Assembly: GCA_021442155.1 (NCBI GenBank)
Contig: CM038215.1
Coordinates: 212,530,982 to 212,594,981, forward strand
Direction of reading: 5' to 3'
DNA: 64,000 nucleotides
Source of the DNA: Cymbidium sinense
Lineage: Eukaryota > Streptophyta > Magnoliopsida > Asparagales > Orchidaceae
Shown here: positions 25,719-38,339 of the stretch, in pieces
Layout: each line of letters begins with the position of its first letter
Position numbering within the stretch: the first letter of the stretch is position 1
Translations under genes and position numbers: made by a program
The notes under the pieces: model-generated
What the model saw: the letters and a program-made list of their open reading frames with translations, nothing else
Database searches by the model: none
What the model was told of the DNA's origin: nothing

Positions 25719-26520
25719 GATGCCACTAAAGGACTTATTCTTAGCCAAACTACACTAATTTTAACCAGAGAAGGATACCACTAGTGGACTTAGTCCTAAT
25801 CTTGCCATACTATAGGAATAGAATGCCACTAGGGACTTAGTTCTAACCTCATCGTAATAAAGATTTTATTTTTGATTCTTATAAAGGATACCATTATGGA
25901 TACTCACATATATTTAGAGGTTTGGTTGATATGTAGGGATTTTATAGTGGCTTAGTTCTTGACCTAGCAAGATTTAGCTAACAAGAAGGGGCATTCAATC
26001 GCTTAGTTCCAACCTGAGTAGCTTAAATGAGGAAAGGGATCTTCAATGGATTAGTTCCTAATCCCCAAGTTTTGACTAATAGGTAGGGGTCACATAGACT
26101 TAGTTCCTAACCTGAATAGTCTATATGAATATGGTGTTAGACTGGCTTAATTCTATCCCTAAATTTTTATAGAAAGGATGTCGCTAGAGTACTTACTCCT
26201 AACTAGTTGGTTTAGCAATTATAAAGGTCCTTGAGGTAGCTTAGTTCCTATTATAAATAGCTAAAATGAGGAAAGGAGCCTTCGATGGCTTAGTTCATAA
26301 TCCTCAAATTTTGATTAATAAGTATTTGTTGCTTAGACTTGATTTTTTAAAAAATTTCCTATAGGAAAAGAGCCTTGAAGTGGCTTAGTTCCATCACTAA
26401 ATTTCTTTTCTTTTAAACTAAAAGGGGTCAATATGATTTAGTTCCTCACCTAGAAAGATTTAGTTGATAGAGAGAGGCCTTTAATGGCTTAGTTCCAACC
26501 TAAACAGCTTCAAAGAGGAA
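25719..26520 (+). repeat. Tandem repeat field, right half: continuation of the 210-base array, then about 50-base units
   Basis: Up to about 25,930 this continues the 210-base array interrupted by copy D (GGATACCACTAGTGGACTTA, then AAAGATTTTATTTTTGATTC, and GGATACCATTATGGATACTC). From there short units built on GGCTTAGTTCCTAACC and GAGGAAAGGAGCCTTC follow one another at about 50-70 bases, for example near 25,951, 26,008, 26,056, 26,244, 26,298, 26,381 and 26,484. Divergence is high, so units are only visible as recurring phrases. Confidence 0.72.
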
Positions 26521-27000
26521 AGGAGAAATGATGACTTAATCCTATCCCATGGAAGGAAGGAATAGTGCCATGAAGGGCTTGCTCGAAACTTGAAAAAGAT
26601 ACACAGGATGGTGCCGCAAAGGGCCTACCTATGGAAAGTAAGAATGGTGTTACGATGGGCTTGCTCTCAACCTGTAAGAATGGTGCACAATGATTAACTC
26701 CAAACCCAAGAGAGATATATAGAAAAAGTGCCACAAAAGTCATGCTCCTAACTTATGAGATACAAGAAATGTGCCATAAGGGTGTTTGCTTAAAATATAT
26801 GGGAATGGTGCATGATGGCTTACTCCAAACCCAAGAAAGATGTATAAGAAACGTGGCATGAATGGATTCTTCCTAACATATGAAAAACAAGAATAAGGAA
26901 AGGAGCCTTTTGTGGCTTAGCTTCTAATCCTTAAGTTTTGATTAATGGGAAGGGGTCTCTTGGACTTAATCCTAACCTAATTAATCTAATTTGAGGGAGA
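26521..27000 (+). repeat. Tandem repeat, about 125-base higher-order unit
   Basis: The phrase GAATGGTGCACAATGATTAA (near 26,678) recurs as GAATGGTGCATGATGGCTTA (near 26,803), each followed by ACTCCAAACCCAAGAGAGAT-like sequence and a GTGCCAC phrase, giving a period of about 125. Shorter GGGCTTGCTCxxAACCTGT units fill the rest. The same motifs occur reversed at 56,560-57,010 in element C, also next to gypsy pol sequence. Confidence 0.72.
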
Positions 27001-27059
27001 TGTTACAATGACTCGCTTTTATCTTCCCGATTTTACTAATTCTTCTTACATATGAAGAA

Positions 27060-28330
27060 GCTTATTAAAGGAGATTGAAAAATTTTAAGCACGTTTGAAA
27101 GATTATAAGAAAGATTTGGACCCGATGTATAATATACTAATATCATAGGAATAATATTTTATTATTTTCAATCATTTTGAAGTCATATATAGCCATGCTA
27201 GATATCTAGTCAACTTTGAACAAGACATCATATGGTATCAACTTGAGAGATTTATTTTTCTGAGCTAGTAGGTGACATTTTAGTTCTTGGGTAGAAAAAA
27301 CCAAAGTAAAAAAATGTTTCTCAATTAATGGATATTTCAATTCTATTGGTATGAATCTACAGCTTACAAGGCATTCTCTTTATTCTATGTTTTTATTATT
27401 AACTTGAATCAATGAAGCATCAAGATATTCCTATAAAGCTACATCATACAAGATTTATAATTTTTCAAAAATGAGAGTAGCAGATACAACTGAACTCTTA
27501 GATTTTTCCTAGAAGCATCTTGACACTTGTCATCCTGATATTTGTATTATAAAAGAAATTGAAAAGTTGACTTTCTCCTAGTAATCTTAAATTTTTTTTT
27601 AAATGATAGACTAGCTTTCTTTAAAAAGAACTTTTTTAAGTGAGACTCTTAGGAGGTGGCATTTCAATGATAGCATTAGTCTTTCTTGAATTAATGTTAA
27701 ATCTCATTATGAATCTTAAGAAGTTCCCTAAAATCACCTCAAGGTCACATTTCAGGGGATTCACTTTTAAATTATAGTGCCATAATAATTCTCAAATTAT
27801 ATATAAAAAATATTTTTTTTTATTTTGATAATAAGATCATAGATGTCACTTGATTATGAGTGAATCTAAAGGAAATCTTAATCACGACCCTTGGTAAGTT
27901 GCCCCAACCTTCTGAAGACCGAACGACATGAATGTGTAATAGAAAATCTTTGTAAGGATTCTGAACATCGTATAGTCCTCATCCATAAGGGTTATCTTAA
28001 TCTGATTATATTCAAACAAACCATCCCTTAAGGAGCATAATTTCATGTGAACAAGCTTTAGCCATAATGGGTTTCTGTGTGGGTAGTAAAACTCATCTTT
28101 AATATAAGTTTTGTTCAAGTCAATAGAATTGATACATATGCGGATTTGACATTTTTTTTATTTTTTAACTAAGACGATGTTAGCGAACTAAGAAGAATAT
28201 TTTCTTCTCATGTAATACCATCATTGGCCAGCTTTTTAACTTTAGTAATAACTTACTTTTTAAAGTCTAATAGCATACGCCAAGGGACTTAGTTTATTGG
28301 AACAATATCAAGCCCAATCTCGACCTTATA
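27060..28330 (-). pseudogene. Gypsy reverse transcriptase remnant of element E (minus)
   Basis: The minus strand reads ICINSIDLNKTYIKDEFYYP followed by SLRDGLFEYNQIKITLMDED, FYYTFMSFGLQKVGATYQ (27,882-28,150), the fingers and palm of a plant Ty3/gypsy RT. Upstream is the FTWS-type linker region (about 28,300-28,390). Downstream the conserved PLKCAFGV-type block is present with shifts (about 27,700-27,790). The YVDD region (27,842-27,855) reads VTSMILLSK where VDD plus a hydrophobic stretch is expected. The same change occurs in copy C. Sequence at 28,299-28,315 provides the uninterrupted version of the site where the copia element inserted in the sister copy. Type resembles Tat/Athila elements. 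Confidence 0.8.
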
Positions 28331-29800
28331 GACACTACATCTGGAGGCAAAACAACTATTACATTTTAACTCTAGGTAAAGTAGTCCTTAAACTATAAGA
28401 ATAGATTGATTAAGTTGTCAATATCCATTTCACTATGAACTCTTATTATTTAATTTATTTTTCTCAACTTGTCAATTATGGATTTAACTTCTTCAAATTT
28501 TGGAGGTGCATCCCAAACTTGAAGACTATGAGAATCTTTACACCTCTCTTAAACAATACTTATCCAAAGAATTAGATTAGCTTGTAAAGACAAGTTCAAA
28601 ATTTTTATTATAAATTATTTAATTATTATCCTATGATAAATAATAATGTTAAAATTTTCACCTTTGGATTTTATACTCTTTTTTCTTAGAATTTGAATTC
28701 CATTCAGCTTCTTAAGTTAGGGGCTGCTTTAACTTCCAACTTTATTACCTATTTTTGATGTAGAGGAGTTAGAGTTAAAATATTCACATATATTTTAAGC
28801 CTTTCACACATAAATTAGCAAACTTGTCTTATTAGCTCTTGGACATATTCCATTTCTATTATTAGACTCTAATGAAATTTAAAACTTGGTAAGATGCTAG
28901 GCACATTCGATTCTCTGTTTGGACTAGACTCCAAATCAATTTATACTATGGGAGGATTATTTTAACTATCTATATTTTTTTTTCTCTTTTATTTCCTCTT
29001 TTTTTATTGTTATTTTTTATTTTATTTCTCTTTTTTTGGGGCCTTACCAATATTGGTTTTCATAGAGTAAGTAATCTACCTCTTAAGCAAATATTAGACG
29101 ACATCCTCGTAAATTTTATTTTCATAAATCATGAATGGTTATGCATCTCCTTTTGTGATGTATTTGACTCCATCTTGTGCATATTTGATGGACTGATAGA
29201 TGAAGGAAAGGACTATTTTATATTCATGACTCTAGAGTTTACCTATCATAGCACTAGAAGACATTTCTGAATCTATGAATTTTGACTTTAGTTTTTAAAT
29301 CACCGACTTCTATTAGTAATATGCTTAAATATAAGACCTTTTTCTATAAACCTACATAGTATCATCTCATTAGAGTTGAGCCCATGTGTATTCATTCTTA
29401 AATAGATTTAAGGTGTTAAAATTAATAAAATTGTCCATTGCACCTAAATCAATAAGCATTCTAAATATTTTAAAGTTATATACGTTAATTGTTAACTTGA
29501 TTTTATTTATCATTTTCTAGTAGTAGATCTTTATCAGAAAGATAACCCTAAGAACTTCCTTATATTGGAGTGATTCATTAGCGAAATTCTTTGGTAACTG
29601 AGCAAGGCAAAAATATTAGTTGAGTAATGCCTTAATCAAGGATTCCCAATATAAGGGAATCATAAATGCTCAATTTTGCTAGCAATTTTTTTAAGATGGG
29701 CTAAGGCACTATAACCAAGTATTAAAGGAATAGATTTGTTATGTTAAGATAAAGATCTTCTTACAGAAGTACAAGAGTCTAGTTATTATTAATGACTTAT
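28331..29800 (-). pseudogene. Gypsy protease and gag-pol linker of element E (minus)
   Basis: The minus strand near 29,400-29,480 reads LIDLGAMDNFINFNTLN, matching the aspartic protease site (VDxGAxxxxI) and the equivalent LVDLGALVSIINFNTLN at 36,388-36,440 in the sister copy. The T-rich tract near 28,970-29,040 is the reverse of the A-rich tract at 36,800-36,880. The region between 29,590 and 29,800 matches 36,060-36,260 reversed. Stops are frequent. The plus-strand ORF at 29,007-29,270 is antisense to this and is not considered real. Confidence 0.7.
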
Positions 29801-30246
29801 TTAGCATTCCCCTTTATTATCATTAGAAGTGGTAAGACCTTACCATTTCAAATTTTAATTTTAATAATCTTTTCTCACTCAAAGGGAGGGAGGGTAAGGC
29901 CAACTCTACCCTTAATAGTTTCATTGTGTTCTTCTATTAAACAATAAGAGTTTGAAAACTATAACTTAATATTCAGAGTCTCACTCTAAAAGTTGATATA
30001 AGTGTCAATATTAGGACCCGATTTATATAGTACCCTACAATCATGAAAATTTAAGAATTACTTTTAGAGAGATCAAAATTTTCATTATATCATTAGAATC
30101 TCTTATTATCATTTTTATTATAAGGAGAAGTTAATAGAATCTTATTTTCATTGTCTCTTTTATTATAAATTAGAGACAAGAATGAAGGAGACATGGAGTC
30201 TAGTTCTACCATCCTTACCAATAGTATATGTTTGCCTTCTCTTTCC

Positions 30247-30291
<45 letters not shown>

Positions 30292-31190
30292 ATGACTCAA
30301 GGTTTTTGGAGGGTGTAAAAGTGAGTCATCTTTGAGTCAATTCCTGAAACTAGCTAATCAGACAACTGTCTTTTGAGTTTCTTGATGGACATATGGAGAT
30401 GATTTAAAAATTCTTAAATAAATAAGGTTAAAGTTAAATTACACTCATCAACATGAGAAACACTTTCAGTTGGGGTAAAAGGCTCACCTTTGATTTCCTC
30501 GATGGACCCCTGCCTAAAGTCAATAAGAATCCCTCGAAATCACAAATATCCCTCTCATAAATTATTATCTCAAGCTAATTTTGAATGTAAATCAAACTTC
30601 AATCATATAACACATTGTATGGTGATAGGAGCATCTATTAAGTTAATGGATTTTAAAATTTAAAGTTAGTTTACTTGAAAGAACACCCTTATTTGAATAT
30701 GGAATCTTAGGAATATACTACCAAAAAATGTATTAGAACAAAGGGGTATCAATTTGAAGAACTTGTTCTAACTTTTTTTTGCTTTTTCCAAAGTCTAGAA
30801 AAATAAAAATAATGAAGAGCTAAGATTGTAATCTTCAAAAAAATTTTAATGATTAATTTATTTTTAAAAGGTGTTAAGTCAGTCTGGACCAACAATCGAG
30901 TCTAACATAAATAGCTTTTCTTTAAATTTTAAATTATTTAAATTTTAATAAAAATATTAAGGGAGAGGTTCTAGACCCACTCATTTGACTACTATAAACA
31001 TGGAGTTTTAGAACATTGATGAAGGATGTTGGGTGGGCCCTATTAAAGATGAAATGGAGAGGCACCCAATGGATAGAAAAGCAATCTTGACCCATGAGTG
31101 GCACAAGTATACTACCAATGTATAAAGATAAAAGTTAATTTTTAAAGATGGAATGAGGAACTAGTCCTTAGTATAGTCATCAGAAATATT
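29801..31190. other. Uncertain; probable 5' internal (gag/leader) sequence of element E
   Basis: No domain was recognised on either strand. The position upstream (on the minus strand) of protease suggests gag or leader sequence of element E. The stretch ends exactly at the start of LTR copy B (31,191). A CT dinucleotide run lies within it at 30,250-30,287. Confidence 0.4.
30250..30287. repeat. CT microsatellite
   Basis: An uninterrupted run of about 19 TC/CT units. Confidence 0.97.
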
Positions 31191-34100
31191 TGTAGAGTTT
31201 TTAATTGGAACACCATGCAAATATTGAGAGTTCTTATTTAGATAATCAAATACATCTTTTAAGGGATAATATACCATCTCAAGAGATGAAAAATATCACT
31301 CTATAATGGATTCAATTGATTGATGAGGACTCCTATGATTGACAGGTTCTCAATATACCAAAGATTTTTCTCTGAACTATATGAAGTGGAAGAACATAGT
31401 TTATTTTAGTGTATAGTTCATAGTTTTTTTTATAAGAGTAAGCTCTAGTTAATTACATTTTAGAAGAAATGGAATTCATTCTAAGAAGACTCTTGATTAA
31501 AGAAACGGACCTTTATCTCTAAAAATTTTAAAGTTTATTTTAAGGATTGTAATTCAAAAAAAGCAAGTGGGATTTATCCAAAAGTAAAGAGTTCTATTTA
31601 GAGTCTAAATGGGAGTAAACAAGAAATGCTTTAGACACTGGGTATCCTAGTATGCATTTTAATCTATCCTACTATTATGATTTATAACTTTAAAAATAAA
31701 GTTATTTAGATTTTAAGTTTGACATTTTATTAAAAAATTAGGATATAAATTTTGATAGGACAAGACTATATAAATGCTTAGAAGGTGAAGGCTTGCTTTT
31801 GTAAGAAAGGAGAAATGTGATTCTTCAGACTCTATATCTAAATAATGCTCCTAAAATAAATCAAAAGTTTGAGTTAATCTTATCATAGAAATTTGGGAAT
31901 TATTGGTTCTTTTTCACTTGAGAATATAAACCTATTATGACTCTTCTAGTCTTATCTACTTCCTGGAAGGGGTTGTCTGCTAACACCTCCTAATGATTTT
32001 AAATTCATGAGTTTAATTTTATGAATGCAAGATAATTTGGCTATTATATTTAGGAAATGAAGCTAACAGCTTAAATTCACTCCCTAACATTAATATTATG
32101 ATTGGTATGTTGTTCATCTAACTAATACAATAAAAATTTTAATTTTTTAAAATATTTTTAGACTCATAATTTAAATGCTTTGGTAGATAAATCATGCCTA
32201 CAATGAGATGCAATTAAAAATGAGTTATGGTCTAAATCAAAAGAGAAGGTAGACTTCCCTAGGAAGGGTGGTCATCCTCACTAGTTAGATGTCCCCCTTA
32301 TATATAATGGGAGAAGGGTTCAATTCAAGAAATTAAGAAAAATTACTTTAAAGATTTCTAATTCTTTTTAATATTTATTTCTAAACTTTTAATTAGTGAG
32401 ATTATGAGTTATTTTGGTTTTTATCTTTGTGTTATTTAATTAAGTTGGGTAAAAAATTAATTTTATTTTAAGAGCCTAATATGAATCTGGGCTTCTTATC
32501 ACCTCACATTAAACATATAAGAAGCCTATGAAAAGCATGTAGTTGTATGATGCACCTCAAAATAAATCACAATAAAAATTAATTAGATAAACAGGCTGGT
32601 GTGGTCGAGTACCATTGTACACCCAAGAAGAAAAAAAAAGTGGGCAGCCAAGTTCTATCATTATACAACAAAACCTGAAACTACACGTTTGATCAATGAG
32701 GTGTTAATTTGACTTTAGGATCTTCGCCTTCTTCAAGGACCTCATTAGGCTCCACAAGGGACCACCAAACTCATACAACAGCTCTTGATAATTCTAAACC
32801 ATATAAATCCTTACTTAATTCTAACTTCAAATTATATTTTAAAATTCTAAAAAAATTATTATAAAATTCTAAAAGAAAATCTTAAGCCCTACAAAGCTAA
32901 GATTCAAAAAGGCAAACAACACACCAACAATTATATATCAAACACATGAGCTTAACACTCATAGTTAACAATCTTACCTATCTTAATGGGCTATGCTTAG
33001 GGACTTAAGCAAAACACATGTAAGCATAAAGTATTTATTATTTTTATTTATTATAGCAGTCCCCTCAAGCATTGCTCACTACAAAAAAATAATGTTAGTC
33101 TAAAAAGATGTCCTAATATCTAGATCTAGCAGGAAAATTATCCTAGCCATCTAAACTAAAATAGTACACTATAAACAACAAAAAAATATCATATCACAAT
33201 CAACACATCAGTCTAACCTAATTCAACGGTCAATGATCTAGTATTCTAATGAATAAGAAGAGGGATGGTGTGATAAGTCTGTACTAAGCTTCTTTAAGTT
33301 TAAGTTTTGATTTAAATTTAAGATTTATTTAATTTATCATAAGGTTGTTTCACTTTAAGTGATTTAGTTTGATTTTAAATTTATATTTCTAATTTTAGTC
33401 CATTTTTTATGTTAATGTTAGATTTTGGCTTTAAAGAGTGAAAAGATGATTGAGCCTTGCTTATGGTAGGGTTTAAGCCATTTAACACCCTAATCCAAAT
33501 AAAGTAGGATTTTCACTAAACATGAAAATTCACTTCAAGAGGTCTAACCTAATGGTCTATATTTTTTGATTAATTCTTTTCAATTTCTTAATTATGTTCA
33601 ATTTGAGTAATGTTTATTTGATTTGATTAAGAATTTAAATTAAGCTTGTAGTATTTGTTGTTTAGGTTCAATTTTATTATTTAACAATTGAGTTTGTGTT
33701 GTTCAATTTTAGTTTAACTATTAGAATTAGTTTGCTTAGATTTCATTTTAACATAAAGTTTAATTAATCTTTAATCCTTTCATATGAGTTTTGAAGCTTT
33801 GTTAAATTCATTAAATTTTGTAGATTGATGAAGTTTATATTAACTAAGCTGATTTCATAATTATTTGAATTTAATGGTTTTATATTTTCATTAAATTTGG
33901 TTAAATTTGAGTTGTTAAATGTTTACTTGAATTTTGATTAGCTTATGATTTAATAATATATAAATTGTTTTAAATTTCAATTAATAATTTTATGATTTAT
34001 TAAGTTTTTTAGGTTTGATTATTTATTTGAGTTTATGTTGATTAATTCAATTTAATGATTGTTTCAAGTTTTAATTAATTTATTTCTTTAATTATTTCTT

Positions 34101-36045
34101 AATCCAAGTGTGTTATTTTAGGATTTTATTAACTTTAGAGCACTAAGAAAATTTTCCTAGATCTTATGATATTATTAGAAGTGTTTTAATTTGATTATAA
34201 TTTTTTTATAATTTTGGTGATTTTATATTTATTATTAAATATAAATTGCTCTATGATTTCAAATATAACAACTTTTAATCCAAAAATTATTTTGATTTGA
34301 ATTTTTATGACATGTAAGATTCTATAACAATTTCGATTCTCTAAGTTTTCATCTCAATCAGAGGTGTACTTTAAGATTAATTATGATTTTATTATTTCTA
34401 ATAAAATACAAATTAAGCCTAAAATATTGAACATTAGTTGGTGTTTTTAATTTTGTTTGATTCTCCTTTATAAAATAAATCCAGTGAACGGCCACTATAC
34501 TTTTTGGATTCTTGGTTGATCTATTATGATTTATTAAAATTCAGCCAAATTAAATGATTTAATTATTCTAATGTTTCTCCAATTAGGTGATTTTATTATT
34601 TGTTGAGTTTCAGATGGCTTAGGAATTTTTCTTAAGTTCATTGATGTTGTTTAATATATTTTAAATCATTTTCATAATTTTTTTAATTCTTCTAATTTTA
34701 AATTAATTATTTTCATAAAATTAATAATTTTAACTTCAAAATTTTATATCTGTTAATATGCTTAGCATTAACCATTAAAATTTTATGTTAGGTTCATCTT
34801 GACTTCAATTTCATTCTATGAAAATTTCAAATCAATTGGATTAATATTTTAAGTTTAGTTATGATTTAAGTTATTTTAATTAAACTAAAATTAAACCAAA
34901 TTTACCTATGAAAAATTATGACTTCTTTACTTAATAGATTGCTCTCAGTGAGTTGAATCTATAGAACCCTTATTTACAATATTTGATCCAATATTTTATT
35001 TTCTATGAATTTTTGAAATTCTATATAATTTTCTATATTTACTGTATTTATTACTTCAAGAATTTTTTAATTTCCTACTTAACCTAGTTAATGTTGGCAT
35101 GATGCTGATTGGACATGCTTTTTTACATGTTGGTGCACTATTGGGACATGGTGGATCCACATGGATCCACCTCAGCTAATAGTAGGATATGTGGGATGTT
35201 TTGAGATCGTCTGATCATGGCCATCCATTCCAAAGATCGGACAATCCAGTGATGATTTGCGATTTCTTAAGGGATCAAATCTATCTTATGCTTCTAAATC
35301 ATGGTTGTTCATTCCAAATAAAAGGAATGGGAGGTAATGGCTTTTCCTTACACTTGTTGGCGAGAGATCGAAGGTCATCTGTCTTTGGACATCGATTTCC
35401 AATCATCTAGGTGGCACAATATAGAGATTTTGATTAAAATTGATCAAGGTTTGATTTGCAACTTATTAATATGGCTTTATCTCAATAAAGATCAAGTTCC
35501 CTTAGAACATATTGAAAGAGCCAATTGTGGGGAAGGAATTGTCCTCCCTCACCTCCATATATGGCCATCTCCTTTGCCATCGGCTTTGACCAATTTTCAG
35601 CTTGTCGGTGGCGAGAGACGTAGATAAAGGCTCGGTTGAGCTTCTCTTTCTCTTTGGAATGTGTGGATGTGCTTAGCATGGGGAGGGGAAAATTCCTCTT
35701 TCCTCTTAGTGCTTGGCCGAACTCCTCCTCATGGGAGGAGTTAATATATGGTCTACTTTGGTGATTGGGAAGCTTGGCAGCTTGCTGAAAAAAGGTGGTC
35801 AACTAGTTAAGGTGAGCTCAAGTCAATTGGATGAGGGAATGGAAAGAGTACGGGGAAGAATGGATTGATCTCATACATGTGAATTTTTCCATCTTCTGCT
35901 CTTCATGGCTCCACCTCTCAAGCTTTTAGGATGTTAGTTTTTTGCCTAAATCAAGCCAAGGTGAATTATGGGTTAACATGAGTTTAGAATTTGAATTCAT
36001 GCCACTTGAGCTTAGGTTGAATTTATTGTAATTTAAATTGATTTT
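31191..36045 (+). mobile_element. Long gypsy LTR, copy B (5' LTR of the B-C element, truncated)
   Basis: It starts TGTAGAGTTTTTAATTGGAA and follows copy A closely through landmarks such as GGGATAATATACCATCTCAA (31,264), GGCTTCTTTAAGTTTAAG-type sequence (33,289), the GC-richer block (35,090-35,930) and TTAGAATTTGAATTCATGCC (35,983). Homology to A stops near 36,040, where A continues through the CAATTTGACC zone but B passes straight into gypsy coding sequence. The last 1-2 kb of the LTR and the primer-binding site and gag are therefore deleted. The head faces element E's 5' end. Confidence 0.75.
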
Positions 36046-36049
36046 TCTA

Positions 36050-37560
36050 TAGTAACTAGATTCTTGAACTTATTTAAGAAGATATTGCTCTCAACATAAA
36101 GAATATGTTCCTTTAAGAGTTGGTTATTGCCCCTTAGCCCATCTTAAAATACTGTTGGAAAATTAAGCATCTAGTACACCCTTACTTTTTTAAGAAAATA
36201 AGGAAATAATTGATTAAGGCATTTCTTGACTCAGAGATTTGCCTTGCTCAGTTACTAGTGGATTTCTCTGATGAGGCATTCCACTACAAGGAAGTTTCTA
36301 GGGTTATCTTTTGCAATAAAGATTTACTACCAAGAATTGCTAAAAAAAATTGACTTAACAGTCAATGTGGATATCCATAGAATGCTTGTTGACTTGGGTG
36401 CATTAGTTAGCATTATAAATTTTAACACGTTAAACTTATTTAATAATGAATACGCACAGGCTCAATTCTGATGAGATGATACTGAGTGGGTTTAATAAAA
36501 AGGTCTTATATTGAATCACTTTGCTAATAGGAGTCGATGATTTGAAAATCAAAGTCAAAATTCATAGATTTAAAAATGTCTTTTAGTGGTCTCTTATGTA
36601 AACTCTAGAGTCATGAATATAAATTGGTCTTCTCCTTCATCCATTAGTCCTTCAAATATACATATGATGGAGTCAAATACATCATAAAAGGATATGTGTA
36701 AACATTCATGATTCATGAAGATAGGATTTTTGAGGATGTCGTCTAATATTTGCCCAAAAGGAAGATTATGGACTCCATGAAATCCAATGTTGGTAAGGTC
36801 TAAAAAATAAAAGAAATAAAACTAAAACAAAGAAAAAGAAAAAAAGAGGAATGAAAAAAGGAAAGAAAAGAGAAAAAAATATATAGATGCGGATAATAAT
36901 CCTCTAATAATATAAATGATTTAGAGTCTAGACCAGATGGAGATTGAATGTGCCTAGTACCTTACCAAAGCTTGAAATTTTATTAGAGTTCAAAAGCATA
37001 AAATGATCGAGCCCAAGAGCTTGAAATATGAGTCTGATCTATTTATGTGTAAAAGGATTAATAAATAAGTGGGTACTTTAGCTCTAACTCCCTTGCATCA
37101 AAACTAAGAAACAGAGTTAGTGGTCAAAGTAGCCTTTAATTGAAGAAATTGAAAGGAATTCAATTTTAACAAGAAAGTACAAAATTCAATGGTGAAAGTT
37201 TTAAGATTTTCTATCACAAGATAATCATTTAATAATTTACAATAAACAATTCGACCTTCTTTTTAGAAGCTAATCTAATTCCATAGATAAGTATTATTTA
37301 AGAGTGGTATAAAGATTCAAGTCTTCAAGTTTAGGATGCATCCCTAGATTTTGAAGAAGTTAAATTTATAATTGACTAGTTGAGAAAAACAAATTTAGGA
37401 ATACAAGTTGATCCATAAACTCACCATTTAGCAAAATGGATACTGATAACTTAATCAAACTATTCATATAATTTAAATACTACTTTACCTGGAGTTAAGA
37501 TGAAATACTTATTTTTCCTCAAGATATAGCGATCTATAAGTTCAAGCTTGGGCTTAATAC
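36050..37560 (+). pseudogene. Gypsy protease to pre-RT remnant of the B-C element (left part)
   Basis: Protease sequence LVDLGALVSIINFNTLNLF at 36,388-36,444 shows the aspartic site with DLGA for the usual D(T/S)GA. An A-rich tract (36,780-36,890) and a linker follow. Near 37,480-37,545 the reading YFTWS and IAIYKF corresponds to the FAWSYEDMPG...H region just ahead of RT in plant gypsy elements. Reading stops at 37,560, where the copia element begins, and resumes at 55,197 with RT. The empty version of the junction is in element E at 28,299-28,315 on the minus strand. Confidence 0.8.
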
Positions 37561-38087
37561 CAATTGTTATGACACTATGACACCTAAGAGTGGGGCTGAA
37601 TTGAGTGTTCCAGAATATTTTTAAATTAAAGTTTAATTTTAATACTTTATAAAAATGTTAATTTCAAAATATTATATTTAAGAGAGCAAAGTAATGATCA
37701 ACAAAAATAAATAAGTGTAAAGGTACAAGAAAAAGTAAACCAAATAACACAGATTTTTATGTGGTTTGACCAAACCGAAAGCTATCCTACATCCACGCCT
37801 AGCAACCCAAGTTAGAAATTCACTAAATCAAACTTAAGATTACAACAAATCTCCTATACTATCCTTCATGGGCAATTACATCCCAACACTCTACTTTCTT
37901 ACTCAGGAAAGTACAACCCAACATCGTACCTTTCTACATGAGCAAATAAAATACAAGAGAAGAGAATAAGAGAAAAGATACAAAGTATCTAACTCTCAAT
38001 TTAAAAATAATTTTCCCTCACAATCCAACTAAAATAATATTAAGATAAATATTAAAAAGGGCTTAAGTTTAATAACTTCTTGTTGAT
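37561..38087 (-). repeat. Copia 3' LTR, distal part
   Basis: It begins CAATTGTTATGACACTATGA, and shares with the 5' LTR the phrases TTTTTATGTGGTTTGACCAA, CCACGCCTAGCAACCCAAG and AAATTCACTAAATCAAA. It stops at TTGAT (38,083-38,087); the missing remainder starts again at 44,980. Confidence 0.85.
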
Positions 38088-38339
38088 TATTGACCTTACT
38101 TTTAGAGTGAGGATTGACTTTCCTTATCCTAGACTTAGGAACCCTCTAGGCACTAGGATTTCCAATGTCATAGGACACTTCTAGTGACTAAGAGAACAAT
38201 AAACCCAAACTTGGAGACTTAGGAAGGCAATACCCTAAGCTTAAGATATGCCTTAGGACATATAGGTTATACCTATCCTATGGCCTAAACCAACCCATGC
38301 TTGTCCACTCATCCAAAACCAATCTCAAGCCAACACAAC

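Noticed and set aside
29007..29270. 87-codon plus-strand ORF with a hydrophobic start, possible membrane protein
   Set aside because: It is antisense to the gypsy protease-RT linker; the hydrophobic start is the reverse of an A-rich coding tract.
35189..35802. Three ORFs of 73-106 codons, candidate small genes
   Set aside because: Same LTR block as above (copy B). The copy A equivalent is interrupted and the reading frames differ, so coding is not supported.
37556..37564. CCAAT as the target duplication of the copia element
   Set aside because: It is not repeated after 55,196, whereas AATAC/GATAC is, and the latter fits the uninterrupted copy in element E.
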